The notes: generated by a model from the letters alone, not told the origin. Positions 1-9,082 are shown, counted from the first letter of the stretch. The stretch is DNA of 64,000 nt from Novosphingobium umbonatum (GCF_004005905.1 NZ_SACO01000004.1:310001-374000); one strand, 5' to 3'. Translations and numbers: made by a program.

Positions 1-612
1 CTGCTGGCGGTGGGCAGCGTGGATGTGGCCGCACCCGATGCGGTGGCCACGATCAAGGATTGGGCCGCCAAGGGGCTGAAAGGCCTGCGCATCTTCACCG
101 GCGGGTCGACCAAGGATTTCGACCCCACCGAGCTGGAGAACCCTGCCGCCTATCCGGCGTGGGAATTGTTGGGGGAACTGGGCATTCCCATGTGCATCCA
201 GACCGGCCCCATCGGCCTGCCGCAGGTGCGCGATCTGGCCACCCGCTTTGCCAATGTGAACATCATCCTTGACCATCTGGGTCGCCCCGATGTGCTGGAT
301 GGCCCCCCTTATGCCAATGCGCAAAGCCTGTGGGACATGGCCGATCTGAGCAATGTCTATATGAAGCTGACCCCGCGCATCATGGGCGATGTGAAGAAGG
401 GCGAGGCCCGCCCCGAAACCTTCTTCCCCAAGGTGGTTGAAACCTTTGGCGCCGATCGTCTGGCTTGGGGTTCAAACTTCCCCACCTCGCCGGGCACTTT
501 GGCCGAAATTCTGGCCACCGCGCAGGATCGTTTGGCCTGCCTGTCGAATGAAGACCGCGCGTGGATCTTTGGCAAGACCGCGCAGAAGCTTTATCCCGAT
601 CTGGCCGATTAA
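1..612 (+). CDS. Amidohydrolase family 2 (LigI/2-pyrone-4,6-dicarboxylate hydrolase-like), 5' partial
   Basis: The reading frame is open to the left edge, so the N-terminus, with the usual HxH metal motif of the TIM barrel, is missing; 203 residues remain. Visible family features are the strand-end His in IILDHLGRP, the IQTG segment, and the C-terminal WGSNFP motif whose equivalent aspartate in most relatives (WGSDxP) is a catalytic/metal residue; here it reads Asn. Members hydrolyse lactones or 2-pyrones such as 2-pyrone-4,6-dicarboxylate (PDC) in protocatechuate 4,5-cleavage pathways. The MFS permease starts 30 nt downstream and ring-cleavage genes follow, which supports a lower-pathway aromatic hydrolase. 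The exact substrate is not readable from this fragment. Confidence 0.8.
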   Translation: MLAVGSVDVAAPDAVATIKDWAAKGLKGLRIFTGGSTKDFDPTELENPAAYPAWELLGELGIPMCIQTGPIGLPQVRDLATRFANVNIILDHLGRPDVLDGPPYANAQSLWDMADLSNVYMKLTPRIMGDVKKGEARPETFFPKVVETFGADRLAWGSNFPTSPGTLAEILATAQDRLACLSNEDRAWIFGKTAQKLYPDLAD

Positions 613-642
613 TAGCAAGAATAACTGTTCGAGAGGTCCTGC

Positions 643-1938
643 ATGGCTACGTCCGCAACATCACCGGCAACGGCAACAATTGAAACGGACGAAGCCACAG
701 GCCTTTCGTCCGGTGCGCGCTGGTTTATCCTGTTCCTGCTGGCTTTGGGTGTGTTGATCTCGTTCATCGACCGCACCAGCATTGGCTCTGCCATTGCCGA
801 CAAGGGTTTCGTCAAAGAATTCGGCCTGTCCAATGTCGGGCGGGGCTGGATCAATTCTGCCTTCTTCTGGTCCTATGGCATAGCACAAGTGCCGATGGGC
901 TGGCTGGTGGACCGCTATGGGGTGAAACGCCCCTATGCGATCTTCTTTGGCATGTGGTGCGTCATTTGCGCGGTGACCGGCACGATCACCCTGCTGCCCG
1001 TGCTGTTTGGCGCGCGCCTGTTGGTGGGCGTGGCCGAGGCCATCGTCATCCCCGCCTCCTACCGCTGGATCCGCAACAATTTCGATGAAAGCCGCAGTGG
1101 GTTGGCGGTGGGCATTTTTGCCATGGGCAACAAATTCGGCCCGGCTATCGGGGCGCCTGCGGCGGCTTGGCTCATCTACAACTATTCGTGGCGCGCGGTG
1201 TTCTATGCCATGTGCGCGGTGGGTATCTTGTGGCTCGCCTCCTGGATCATGCTGGTGCGCGATGACCTGCCCAAGCCCGAGGAACGCGCGGCCATTGCGA
1301 AGAAGGCTTCGGGCATCACGCTGGGCGGCGCGCTCAAAAGCCCGGTGGTGTGGGGCGGCATGCTCACCAATTTCTGCTATGGCTATTTCACCTTCTACTG
1401 CATGACCTGGATGCCCGCCTATCTGGTGGAAAAGCGTGGCCTGTCGCTGGCCAAGTCGGGCGTGTTCACCTTCTTCAGCTTTGCCGGTATCGCCATCATG
1501 GCCGCCATCGCAGGCTGGGCGGCAGATTACTTGATTTCCAAGGGCAAGGACCCCGTGCTGGTGCGCAAGGGCTTTGTCATCGCGGGCTTCTTTGGCGGCT
1601 GCACCGTTTTGCTGGGCTCGACGGCGGCTGACCTGAACACCGCCCTGTTCTGGAATGTCACCTCGCTCACCCTGCTGGGTTTGGCCACGGCCAACAATCT
1701 GGCGCTGTGCCGCCTGACGCTGATCCCCAAGCAGGCGGTTGGCCTTGTCACCGGCATTCAACAGGTGGCGACCAGCCTGGCGGGCGGCGTTTCGGCCAGT
1801 CTGTCGGGCTGGCTGCTGGCGGTCAGCGGCAGCTATGACCTGCCGATGAAGGTGATCTTTGTGTTCCTGCTGATTGGTGCGGCGGGCACATGGGTCCTGC
1901 TGCGCCCCGAATGGGCCCCCAAACTCAACGAGAGCTGA
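643..1938 (+). CDS. MFS transporter, anion:cation symporter (ACS) type
   Basis: A 431-residue inner-membrane permease with about 12 hydrophobic segments. The FIDRTSIG stretch in helix 1 and the WLVDRYGVKRP loop between helices 2 and 3 match the ACS branch of the major facilitator superfamily, which contains phthalate, 4-hydroxyphenylacetate and hexuronate permeases. The start is preceded by GAGAGGT at a suitable distance. It sits between the amidohydrolase and the dioxygenase on the same strand, so it probably imports the aromatic or carboxylate substrate of this cluster with protons. Substrate specificity is inferred only from context. Confidence 0.88.
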   Translation: MATSATSPATATIETDEATGLSSGARWFILFLLALGVLISFIDRTSIGSAIADKGFVKEFGLSNVGRGWINSAFFWSYGIAQVPMGWLVDRYGVKRPYAIFFGMWCVICAVTGTITLLPVLFGARLLVGVAEAIVIPASYRWIRNNFDESRSGLAVGIFAMGNKFGPAIGAPAAAWLIYNYSWRAVFYAMCAVGILWLASWIMLVRDDLPKPEERAAIAKKASGITLGGALKSPVVWGGMLTNFCYGYFTFYCMTWMPAYLVEKRGLSLAKSGVFTFFSFAGIAIMAAIAGWAADYLISKGKDPVLVRKGFVIAGFFGGCTVLLGSTAADLNTALFWNVTSLTLLGLATANNLALCRLTLIPKQAVGLVTGIQQVATSLAGGVSASLSGWLLAVSGSYDLPMKVIFVFLLIGAAGTWVLLRPEWAPKLNES

Positions 1939-2028
1939 GGCGCAAAGCCTTTCACCCTTACCACCAATTCGATTGGCGACCCCCGACGCCTTACCTTTAC
2001 ACGTCCGGGAAAGTTGCAAGAGGATAGT

Positions 2029-3030
2029 ATGGCAAAGATCGTTTTCGGAATGGCCGTTCCCCATTCGGGCATGCTGGGGCAAAAGCCCGAAGACTGGCTG
2101 AACAATGGCGAACGTGACCGCAAGAACCCCGCCTTGTGGTACAAGGGCCGAACCTGGACCTATCCCGAGTTGGAAGCTGAACGCGGTGCCGCTTTCGCGC
2201 CCTTCCTGACGCTGGAGGAACGTACCGAACGCGCTGGCCGTTGCCGCAGCGCGCTGGACAAGATGGCGCAGGCCTATGCCGATGCCAAGGTGGATGTGGC
2301 CATCATTCTGGGCAAGGACCAGAAGGAAATCTGGCCCGATCAAAGCCCGTCCATCACCATCTACACCGGCGAGGACGTCCATAACGGCCCGCCTCAGCGC
2401 GATGTCTATGCGCCCGATCATCATGTCGTGCACAAGGCCTATCCCGAATTTGCCACCTATCTGATCAATGCCTTCCAGAACTCCGGCTTTGACCTCAACG
2501 ATCTGCAGGCATGGCCGGAAAACGTGTGGATGGCCCAGCGTCAGGGCTACAAGCCCGATTATCCGGTCGTGCCCCATGCCTATAGCTTCGTCTATCACCA
2601 GATCATGGGCGACAATCCCCCGCCCCATGTGCCGGTACTGTTCAACCTGTTCTATCCGCCAACGCAGCCCTCGATGAAACGCTGCATTGAATTTGGCCGC
2701 GTGCTGCGGGAAGCGATTGCCGCATGGCCCGAGGATGTGCGCGTGGCGGTGATTGCGTCGGGCGGGTTGACCCATTTCGTCAATGACGAGGAATTCGACC
2801 GCGATGTGATGGGCAAGCTGGCCGCCTATGATTACGAAGGTTTGGCCGCCATTCCCGACACTTATTACCAGTCCGGCACGTCGGAAGTGAAGATCTACTC
2901 CATCGTGATGATGGCGCTGCAACCCACCGGCGCGCAGATGGAACTGGTCGATTACGTGCCTTGCTGGCGCACCGAAGCGGGCACCGGCGAAGGCATGGGC
3001 TTTATGTATTGGCAGGCGCCTGAAGCCTGA
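2029..3030 (+). CDS. LigB-type class III extradiol ring-cleavage dioxygenase
   Basis: Start ATG 2029 is chosen because AAGAGGA lies 4-5 nt upstream; an in-frame TTG at 2014 would bury that site. The 333-residue protein begins with GMAVPHSG, where His12 matches the first iron ligand of LigB (catalytic subunit of protocatechuate 4,5-dioxygenase). VPHAYSF carries a His matching the catalytic base, and ASGGLTH followed by an acidic DEEFD run matches the Glu-ligand region. The expected second-His region is unusual and reads DHHVVHKAYPEF. The enzyme should open a catechol, protocatechuate or gallate-type ring with Fe(II) and O2. It is longer than LigB and no small LigA-like subunit is visible, so it may act like one-component gallate or methylgallate dioxygenases. 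Confidence 0.85.
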   Translation: MAKIVFGMAVPHSGMLGQKPEDWLNNGERDRKNPALWYKGRTWTYPELEAERGAAFAPFLTLEERTERAGRCRSALDKMAQAYADAKVDVAIILGKDQKEIWPDQSPSITIYTGEDVHNGPPQRDVYAPDHHVVHKAYPEFATYLINAFQNSGFDLNDLQAWPENVWMAQRQGYKPDYPVVPHAYSFVYHQIMGDNPPPHVPVLFNLFYPPTQPSMKRCIEFGRVLREAIAAWPEDVRVAVIASGGLTHFVNDEEFDRDVMGKLAAYDYEGLAAIPDTYYQSGTSEVKIYSIVMMALQPTGAQMELVDYVPCWRTEAGTGEGMGFMYWQAPEA

Positions 3031-3056
3031 AATTCAGACATTTGAGGAAATCTATC

Positions 3057-3911
3057 ATGAGCACCCGCCTCAACGGCATCATCCGCGCCTTTGAATCCGG
3101 CAAGCCCGCCTTCACCTGCTTTGCCAAGGCCGACAAGCAGAGCGCCATTGACCTGCAGGACAGCCCCTATGACGGGCTGGTGGTCGAAATGGAGCATAAT
3201 CCTTTCGACATGAGCGCTTTGGGCGATTTCCTGCAATATCTGCTCAACCGTAAGCAGATTTTCAGCGCCGATAGCGTGGCCCCTGCTGTCACCCCAATCG
3301 TCCGCATCCCCGCCAATGGTGGCGAGATGGACCAGTGGCAGGCCAAGCAGGCGCTGGATCGCGGCGTTTACGGCATTGTCACCCCGCATGTGAAGACGGT
3401 GGAGCAGGCCTATAATGCGGTTGCCGCCTGCCGCTATGCCCGCCCCAAGAACGCGCCTCTGTATGAACCCAAGGGCGTTCGCGGCGATGGTCCGGCCACG
3501 GCGGCGCGCTATTGGGGCGTATCTCAGGCCGAATATTACGCCAAGGCCGATGTCTGGCCGCTGGCGCCGCAGGGCGAATTGCTGGTCGGCCTGATGATCG
3601 AAAGCACCGAGGCGATTGAAAACCTTGACGATATGCTGGCCAATGTGCCCGGCATCGGCTTCTGCCTGATCGGAGAGGGCGATCTGTCTCAGGAACTGGG
3701 CTATCCTCGCCAGTATGAGCATCCCGAAGTGCTGGGCGCCATGGCCAAGGTGGTGGAGACCTGCAAGAAGCACAATGTGGTGGTGGGCAACCCGCACACC
3801 AATGCCAAGAATGTCGAACGTCTGATCGGCGAAGGCTATCGCTTCCTGATGTCCGCCCCCCAGCGCTCCTATGGTGTCATTGGGCAGGCGCGCGAAATGG
3901 CGGGGTATTGA
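3057..3911 (+). CDS. HpcH/HpaI-type aldolase/citrate lyase family protein
   Basis: A 284-residue class II pyruvate aldolase of the HpaI family. The start at 3057 follows GAGGAAA by 6 nt; the in-frame TTG at 3042 is less likely. Visible features are VVEMEHNPFD (metal-site strand), the GVYGIVTPHVKT segment with the conserved position after GI-P-, GLMIEST with a metal-binding Glu, and IGEGDLSQELG with the conserved GxxDLS pattern. Family members cleave 4-hydroxy-2-oxo acids to pyruvate or oxaloacetate plus an aldehyde or keto acid, a late step after meta-cleavage. It lies 26 nt behind the dioxygenase and 4 nt ahead of the ThDP enzyme, in one apparent operon. Confidence 0.87.
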   Translation: MSTRLNGIIRAFESGKPAFTCFAKADKQSAIDLQDSPYDGLVVEMEHNPFDMSALGDFLQYLLNRKQIFSADSVAPAVTPIVRIPANGGEMDQWQAKQALDRGVYGIVTPHVKTVEQAYNAVAACRYARPKNAPLYEPKGVRGDGPATAARYWGVSQAEYYAKADVWPLAPQGELLVGLMIESTEAIENLDDMLANVPGIGFCLIGEGDLSQELGYPRQYEHPEVLGAMAKVVETCKKHNVVVGNPHTNAKNVERLIGEGYRFLMSAPQRSYGVIGQAREMAGY

Positions 3912-3915
3912 GCCC

Positions 3916-5475
3916 ATGACCGGTCCCCAAAACGGCGCGACCACGCTGGTCAACACGCTGGTCGATCATGGCGTGGACATTTGCTTTGCCAATCCCGGCA
4001 CGTCGGAAATGCATTTTCTGGCCGCTTTGGATAATCCGCGGATGCGCTCGGTACTGTGCCTGTTTGAAGGCGTGGCCACGGGCGCAGCCGATGGCTGGTA
4101 TCGCATGAAGGAAACGCCAGCCTCGACCTTGCTGCATCTGGGGCCCGGTCTGGCCAATGGCCTTGCCAATATCCACAATGCCAAACGCGCCTCCTCCGGC
4201 ATGGTCAATATTGTGGGCGAGCATTCGATCTCGCACCTCAAATATAACCCGCCTTTGTCCTCGGACATCGAAGGTCTGGCGCGTCCCCTCAGCCATTGGG
4301 TGCGGCGCGCCGACAGCGCCGACACGATCGCCTGGGACGCCAGCCAAGCCGTGCAGGTCGCCAGCGAACATCCGGGCAAAATCTCGACATTGATCCTGCC
4401 CGGCGATGTCAGCTGGCGCGCAGTGGAAGCCCCGATTGTGCCCCCCGCTCGCCCCGCCGCCCGCAAGGCGCCGATACAGGCCCGCATCGACCACATCGCC
4501 AAAGTGCTGAAGTCCGGCGAACCGGCGATGATCATTCTGGCCAATCGCGCCACGCGGGGCCGTGCGCTGGAACTGGCGGGCAAAGTGGCCAAGGCCACCG
4601 GCGCGCGTCTTGGCTCGCAATTTTTCACCGCCCGTATCGAACGCGGCGCAGGCCGCACGCCCATCGAGCGCATTCCCTATGCCGTAGGGCAGGCAACCGC
4701 TTTCCTTGACGGTTTCCAGCATCTCATCACCGTGGAAACGGTCGAGCCGGTGGCCTTCTTCTCCTATCCCGACAAGCCCAGCCTGATGAAAAAGGAAGGC
4801 ACCAGCGTCCATGCGCTGGCCGAGGCGGACGAGAATAGCGAGCTGGCCTTTGAAATGCTGCTCGATGCTTTGGGTGTCGCCCCCGATGCGCCGCAACTGA
4901 TCCAGCCCGCGTTGGACACGGTGCCGCCCGTCGGTGCCCTCAACCCGATCAGCATTGCCCATGCACTGGCCGTCGCCATCCCCGAGGATGCGATTGTGGT
5001 GGACGAAAGCCTGACCACAGGGCGCGAGAGCATGGGGCTTACCATGGGCGCGGCGCGCCATGATCTGATCAACAATATGGGCGGCTCGATCGGCTATTCA
5101 ACGCCGGTGGCAACGGGCGTAGCCTTGGCCTGCCCCGACCGTCCGGTGATCTGCATGGTGGGCGATGGCTCGGCTATGTACACGATCCAGTCGCTTTGGA
5201 CGCAGGCGCGTGAGGGGCTGAACATCACCACGGTGATTTTCGCCAACAACAGCTATGCGATCCTCAAGGCCGAATATGCCAATATGGGCGCGGGCACACC
5301 GGGGCCTCAGGCGATGGCAATGATCGACATCGGCAATCCGCGCATCGACTGGCTGGCCATGGCCACCAGCATGGGCGTGCCCAGTCTGGCCGTGGAAACC
5401 GCCGAGGATTTCACCAAAGCGCTCAGCGATGCTGTGAAGGAACCGGGCCCCAAACTGATCGAAGTCCGCCTCTAA
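3916..5475 (+). CDS. Thiamine-diphosphate-dependent enzyme, acetolactate synthase/benzoylformate decarboxylase-like
   Basis: A 519-residue ThDP enzyme with three domains: N-terminal pyrimidine-binding (FANPGTSEMHF and the catalytic Glu in CLFEGVATGAADGW), a middle domain around residues 190-330, and a C-terminal pyrophosphate-binding domain with GDGSAMYTIQSLW ending in the NNSYAILKAE metal-site segment. The start at 3916 avoids the 41-nt overlap of an earlier in-frame start and leaves 4 nt after the aldolase stop. Relatives decarboxylate 2-oxo acids such as benzoylformate or carboligate pyruvate. In this cluster it could process an oxo acid released by the aldolase; that role is inference. 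A strong hairpin terminator follows directly. Confidence 0.87.
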   Translation: MTGPQNGATTLVNTLVDHGVDICFANPGTSEMHFLAALDNPRMRSVLCLFEGVATGAADGWYRMKETPASTLLHLGPGLANGLANIHNAKRASSGMVNIVGEHSISHLKYNPPLSSDIEGLARPLSHWVRRADSADTIAWDASQAVQVASEHPGKISTLILPGDVSWRAVEAPIVPPARPAARKAPIQARIDHIAKVLKSGEPAMIILANRATRGRALELAGKVAKATGARLGSQFFTARIERGAGRTPIERIPYAVGQATAFLDGFQHLITVETVEPVAFFSYPDKPSLMKKEGTSVHALAEADENSELAFEMLLDALGVAPDAPQLIQPALDTVPPVGALNPISIAHALAVAIPEDAIVVDESLTTGRESMGLTMGAARHDLINNMGGSIGYSTPVATGVALACPDRPVICMVGDGSAMYTIQSLWTQAREGLNITTVIFANNSYAILKAEYANMGAGTPGPQAMAMIDIGNPRIDWLAMATSMGVPSLAVETAEDFTKALSDAVKEPGPKLIEVRL

Positions 5476-5482
5476 GCCAACT

Positions 5483-5514
5483 GGGCAGCCTCACAAGGCT
5501 GCCCTTCCCTTCTT
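5483..5514 (+). terminator. Rho-independent terminator after the ThDP enzyme gene
   Basis: Perfect 9-bp stem GGGCAGCCT/AGGCTGCCC with a CACA loop, then the pyrimidine tail TTCCCTTCTT, beginning 7 nt after the stop codon. It marks the end of the first five-gene unit and separates it from the decarboxylase-like gene. Confidence 0.8.
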
Positions 5515-5591
5515 GGAACCAACCGCGTCATTCGGGCTTTGGCCGAAGGTCTTGTGCTGCCTGAAACGCATACATGCAGGAGAAAGCAGCA

Positions 5592-6488
5592 ATGGCAACT
5601 GTAGAGCAAGGTTTGCTGACTTTGCGCACCAATCTGGCCCCCTCGCCCTATACCAAGGCGATCCATGACGGGCGCGTGTCTTCGGACATCGTGAAGCTCG
5701 ATCTGTGCGGCCCCGATCCGGCACAGGGCGGGTTCAAGGATATGCTCCGTCGCAACATGTATGATTGCGGCGAACTGGCCATCGTCACCTATCTTCAGGC
5801 CAAATGCTACAACAAGCCATGGGTGCTGTTGCCCGCACCGGTTTCGGGGCGTTTCCAGCACCATTGCGCGGGCTTTAACCGCGAGTTGGGCCATTTGAAC
5901 CCCAAGGATATCGAAGGCAAGAAGGTGGGCGTGCGAACCTATGCGCAGACCACCGGCCTGTGGGTGCGCGGCATCCTTAGTCATGAATATGGCGTCGATC
6001 TCGACAAGGTGCATTTCTACACCGTGGGTGAAGGCCATCTGGAAGAATATAGCGATCCGGCCAATTGCACCCGCCTGCCCAAGGGCAGCAATATCGGCCA
6101 GATGATGCTGGATGGCGAATTGGCCGCAACCTTGCAAGGCGTCGATCTGCCCAAGGATCCGCGCGTCGAACGTCTGGTGCCCGATCCCTTCAACGCGGCC
6201 AAGGACTGGTTCGCGCGTGTTGGCGTGGTGCCGATCAACCACATCTTTGTCGTGCATCAGGATCTGACCAAGAACAACCCCGAAGCCGTGCGTGAAATCT
6301 ATCGCATGATCAAGGAAAGCCGCGAGCTGACCGAAGGCGGCTTGCCCGATCCCTTCCCGCCGATGGGGCTGGAGGCCAATCGCAAGGGGCTGGAACTGGC
6401 GGTCGAATGGGCATTTGAACAAAAGATCATCCCGCACAAGCTGAGCGTGGACGAGCTGTTCGATGATGTGACGGCCAATCTGGGCTAA
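5592..6488 (+). CDS. 4,5-dihydroxyphthalate decarboxylase-like protein (periplasmic-binding-protein fold)
   Basis: 298 residues without a signal peptide. The start at 5592 follows GCAGGAG by about 9 nt. The protein resembles the Pht5/4,5-dihydroxyphthalate decarboxylase branch of the SsuA/THI5-like (type 2 binding-protein) fold: RRNMYDCGELAIVTYL near residue 55, GKKVGVRTYAQTTGLWVRG near 118, and a NHIFVVHQDL segment near 218. Known members remove a carboxyl group from 4,5-dihydroxyphthalate to give protocatechuate, which would feed a LigB-type dioxygenase such as the one upstream. It has its own leader between two terminators, so it may be transcribed separately. The substrate is inferred from family and neighbours. 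Confidence 0.75.
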   Translation: MATVEQGLLTLRTNLAPSPYTKAIHDGRVSSDIVKLDLCGPDPAQGGFKDMLRRNMYDCGELAIVTYLQAKCYNKPWVLLPAPVSGRFQHHCAGFNRELGHLNPKDIEGKKVGVRTYAQTTGLWVRGILSHEYGVDLDKVHFYTVGEGHLEEYSDPANCTRLPKGSNIGQMMLDGELAATLQGVDLPKDPRVERLVPDPFNAAKDWFARVGVVPINHIFVVHQDLTKNNPEAVREIYRMIKESRELTEGGLPDPFPPMGLEANRKGLELAVEWAFEQKIIPHKLSVDELFDDVTANLG

Positions 6489-6518
6489 GGCCCGCCGCCC
6501 TGTTGCAAGCCATGCAAG

Positions 6519-6552
6519 CGGCCGGAGCCTGACCCGCTCCGGCCGTTTTCTT
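6519..6552 (+). terminator. Rho-independent terminator after the decarboxylase-like gene
   Basis: A 10-bp stem CGGCCGGAGC/GCTCCGGCCG with a 7-nt loop followed by TTTTCTT, 30 nt after the stop codon. Confidence 0.88.
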
Positions 6553-6589
6553 ATCACCCCGACCGATCTCTTTTCGCCTCTCCTGTAAA

Positions 6590-6604
6590 TGCGAAGGCTT
6601 CGCA
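6590..6604. promoter_or_regulatory. Perfect 7-1-7 palindrome upstream of a TonB-dependent receptor gene
   Basis: TGCGAAGGCTTCGCA reads as TGCGAAG-G-CTTCGCA. It lies about 98 nt before the receptor start and after the preceding terminator, without a U-tract, so it looks like an operator rather than a terminator. The regulator is unknown. Confidence 0.45.
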
Positions 6605-6701
6605 CAAGCTTCTTATCTCCCAAGGCCCGCGCCTTCGTTTAGTTTGGGTTCAGCCAAACAAAAGCGGTCGCCCCCGAGGCCACCACAGGGAGATTTCCAT
6701 C

Positions 6702-8975
6702 ATGTCCGCGATCAAGGGGCGCCTTGCGCCCAGCCTTATGGCCCTATCGGCCAGTCTCGCTCTCGCCCAACCCGCAATCGCGCAACAGTCCGAGCCAGGC
6801 GAAATCATCGTCACCGCGCAAAAGCGTAGCGAGAATGCCCAGAACGTCGCCGTGGCGATCAGCGCGCTGTCGGGCAAGGATATTGCCGCCACTGGCGTGA
6901 CCAGCACCGAAGACCTGCGCGCGGCCGTTCCCGCGCTCAATGTCACCACGGCGGCGGGCGGCTTTGGCCTGCCGCGTATTCGCGGTGTGGGCGCCACGGG
7001 GCAAGGGGCGGGAATCGAAAACCCCGTCGCGGTCTATGTAGACGGGGTCTATTACGGCTCGGCCATTGGTGCGTTGCAATCGCTGTTCGACGTGGATCAG
7101 GTCGCCGTCCTAAAAGGCCCGCAAGGTACCTTGTTTGGCCGCAACGCCACCGGCGGTCTTATTCAGGTCAGCACACGCAAACCCACCCATGACACCAAAC
7201 TTTCCGCCCGCATCGGCTATGGCAATTACCAAAGCTCCAGCGCGGCAGGCTTTTTCTCGACCGGCCTGACCGACACGCTCGCCGTCAGCCTGTCGGGCCA
7301 ATATGACAAGCGCGCCAAGGGCTTTGGCAAGAATGTCGTAACCGGCCATGATGTGCAAACCGATGAAACCTATGCTATGCGCGGCAAAATCCTGTGGGAG
7401 CCGGATGCGGCGACGTCAGTGCTGCTGTCGGGTGATATCTATGGCCGCAATGCCGCCGATCCCGCCTTTGTCACCTTTGGCCTGAACACGGCAGGGCAGA
7501 ATGTGCCAGCGGTTATCGCGGCCATGGGCGGCAATCCGCAGCGCGACATCTATTCCGACATGGACCCCACCCTGCGCGGGCGGCAATCGGGCGGCAGCCT
7601 GACCATTGACCGCAAGCTGGGCTTTGCCAATCTGCGCTCCATCACCGCCTATCGCAAAACCAACCTGCGCACTTTCTTTGACCCCGATGGCACCGCGCAA
7701 GCCCGCCTGCGCATCGACAACAACAACCGCGACAAACAATTCACGCAGGAAATCGACCTGATCTCCAGCGGCAATGGCCCACTCAATTGGGTACTGGGCG
7801 CATTTTACATGCAGAGCAGTTCCGGCCAATATCCGGGCCGCACCACCGGCCTCACCACCTTTGGCGGCAATGGCTATTCCGATGACACCACGGACATCGG
7901 ACTGAAATCCTATTCGGCCTTTGCCGATGCCACCTACAAGCTGGACGAGGCGACCAAGATCACCGCAGGCCTGCGCTATACCAGCGACACGCGCGATATC
8001 AGCGCCACCCGCGTGACCTATAATGGCGCCACGGGCGTGACCACCACCACCGGCTACACGCCCGAAAGCCGCGATTTCAGCAAGCTGACCTGGCGCCTGT
8101 CGGTCGATCACCGCCTCTCGCGCGAAGCGATGGTCTATGCCAGCTATAACCGCGGCTTCCGTTCGGGCACTTTCGTGCCGCAGATTTCCACGCCTTTCAG
8201 CGTGCTGGAGCCTGAAGTGGTCGATGCCTATGAATTGGGCCTGAAAACCGACCTGCTGGACCGCAAGCTGCGCTTCAACGTGGCCGGCTATTATTACGAC
8301 CAATCCGCGGTGCAGGTCATTCAGGTGATCGCGGGCGTCAACAATGTCTATAATGCCCGCCAAGGCGCGCGTATCTATGGTCTGGACGCCGATGTCACTT
8401 TCAAGGCGACGGACCATCTGCGCCTGTTCGGCGGGATCAACTGGACCCATGCCCGTTATAAAGCCTTCACCGATGCGATCATCTCGATCCCCTATCCGGT
8501 GGCCGCTGGCTTCTCGCCCAGCAGCTACACCTTTGTGAATGCCGCTGGCGCCACCGTGGCCAACACCGGCTGCCTTGGCACTTTCGGCAGCCCCACCGCG
8601 CAATTGGGCGGCAATTGCCTGCTGCGCGGCGATGCCAGCGGGGGCAAGCTGCAGAACACGCCCGACTTCACCTTCAGCCTTGGCGGCAATTGGGATGTTC
8701 CCACCAGCATCGGCCTGTTCAGCCTGTCGGGCAATTATTACTATAATGGCGGCTTTGTCGCTACCGCAGACCAACGCGTCAAGCAGGCCGCCTATAATAC
8801 GCTGGACATGGGCCTGACTTGGAAGTCGAACAGCGAGCGCTATTACGCCCGCCTCTGGGGCAAGAACCTCACCAACGCCTTCTATCGCAGCCAGATCAGC
8901 GCCACCAACAGCGGCGATAATGGCTATGCCGGTGCGCCGCGCACCTTTGGCGTGACGCTGGGCATGGATTTCTGA
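6702..8975 (+). CDS. TonB-dependent receptor
   Basis: A 757-residue outer-membrane receptor. It has an N-terminal signal peptide ending near ALAQPAIAQ, a short linker and the TonB-box-like EIIVTAQKR, then a plug domain (ISALSGKDI, RIRGVG, VYVDGVYYG, VLKGPQGTLFGRNATGG) and a C-terminal 22-strand barrel ending in the aromatic residue of GMDF, as outer-membrane barrels do. AGGGAGA precedes the start. This is the FecA/CirA-like sphingomonad type with the GRNATGG plug motif. It probably brings the aromatic substrate or a precursor across the outer membrane for the cluster upstream, an inference from position. Confidence 0.93.
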   Translation: MSAIKGRLAPSLMALSASLALAQPAIAQQSEPGEIIVTAQKRSENAQNVAVAISALSGKDIAATGVTSTEDLRAAVPALNVTTAAGGFGLPRIRGVGATGQGAGIENPVAVYVDGVYYGSAIGALQSLFDVDQVAVLKGPQGTLFGRNATGGLIQVSTRKPTHDTKLSARIGYGNYQSSSAAGFFSTGLTDTLAVSLSGQYDKRAKGFGKNVVTGHDVQTDETYAMRGKILWEPDAATSVLLSGDIYGRNAADPAFVTFGLNTAGQNVPAVIAAMGGNPQRDIYSDMDPTLRGRQSGGSLTIDRKLGFANLRSITAYRKTNLRTFFDPDGTAQARLRIDNNNRDKQFTQEIDLISSGNGPLNWVLGAFYMQSSSGQYPGRTTGLTTFGGNGYSDDTTDIGLKSYSAFADATYKLDEATKITAGLRYTSDTRDISATRVTYNGATGVTTTTGYTPESRDFSKLTWRLSVDHRLSREAMVYASYNRGFRSGTFVPQISTPFSVLEPEVVDAYELGLKTDLLDRKLRFNVAGYYYDQSAVQVIQVIAGVNNVYNARQGARIYGLDADVTFKATDHLRLFGGINWTHARYKAFTDAIISIPYPVAAGFSPSSYTFVNAAGATVANTGCLGTFGSPTAQLGGNCLLRGDASGGKLQNTPDFTFSLGGNWDVPTSIGLFSLSGNYYYNGGFVATADQRVKQAAYNTLDMGLTWKSNSERYYARLWGKNLTNAFYRSQISATNSGDNGYAGAPRTFGVTLGMDF

Positions 8976-9027
8976 CCAGACGGATTGCTAACCACCCTGC
9001 CATCTGATCATGTGGCAGTCAGCCTTG

Positions 9028-9060
9028 CCCCTCCATCCCGTGACGGATGGAGGGGTTTTC
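9028..9060 (+). terminator. Rho-independent terminator after the TonB-dependent receptor gene
   Basis: An 11-bp stem CCCCTCCATCC/GGATGGAGGGG with a 6-nt loop, followed by TTTTC. Confidence 0.9.
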
Positions 9061-9082
9061 TTTGGCCATCGCAGCGCGCCAT

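Noticed and set aside
661..2922. Very long minus-strand open frame (753 codons) across the MFS and dioxygenase genes
   Set aside because: It is the antisense shadow of two genes with clear family motifs and is His/Gln/Arg-rich, as GC-rich shadow frames are.
6496..6516. TTGCA-N5-TGCAA inverted repeat just before a terminator
   Set aside because: Reversed arm order relative to the operator consensus and positioned after a stop codon beside a terminator; probably chance.
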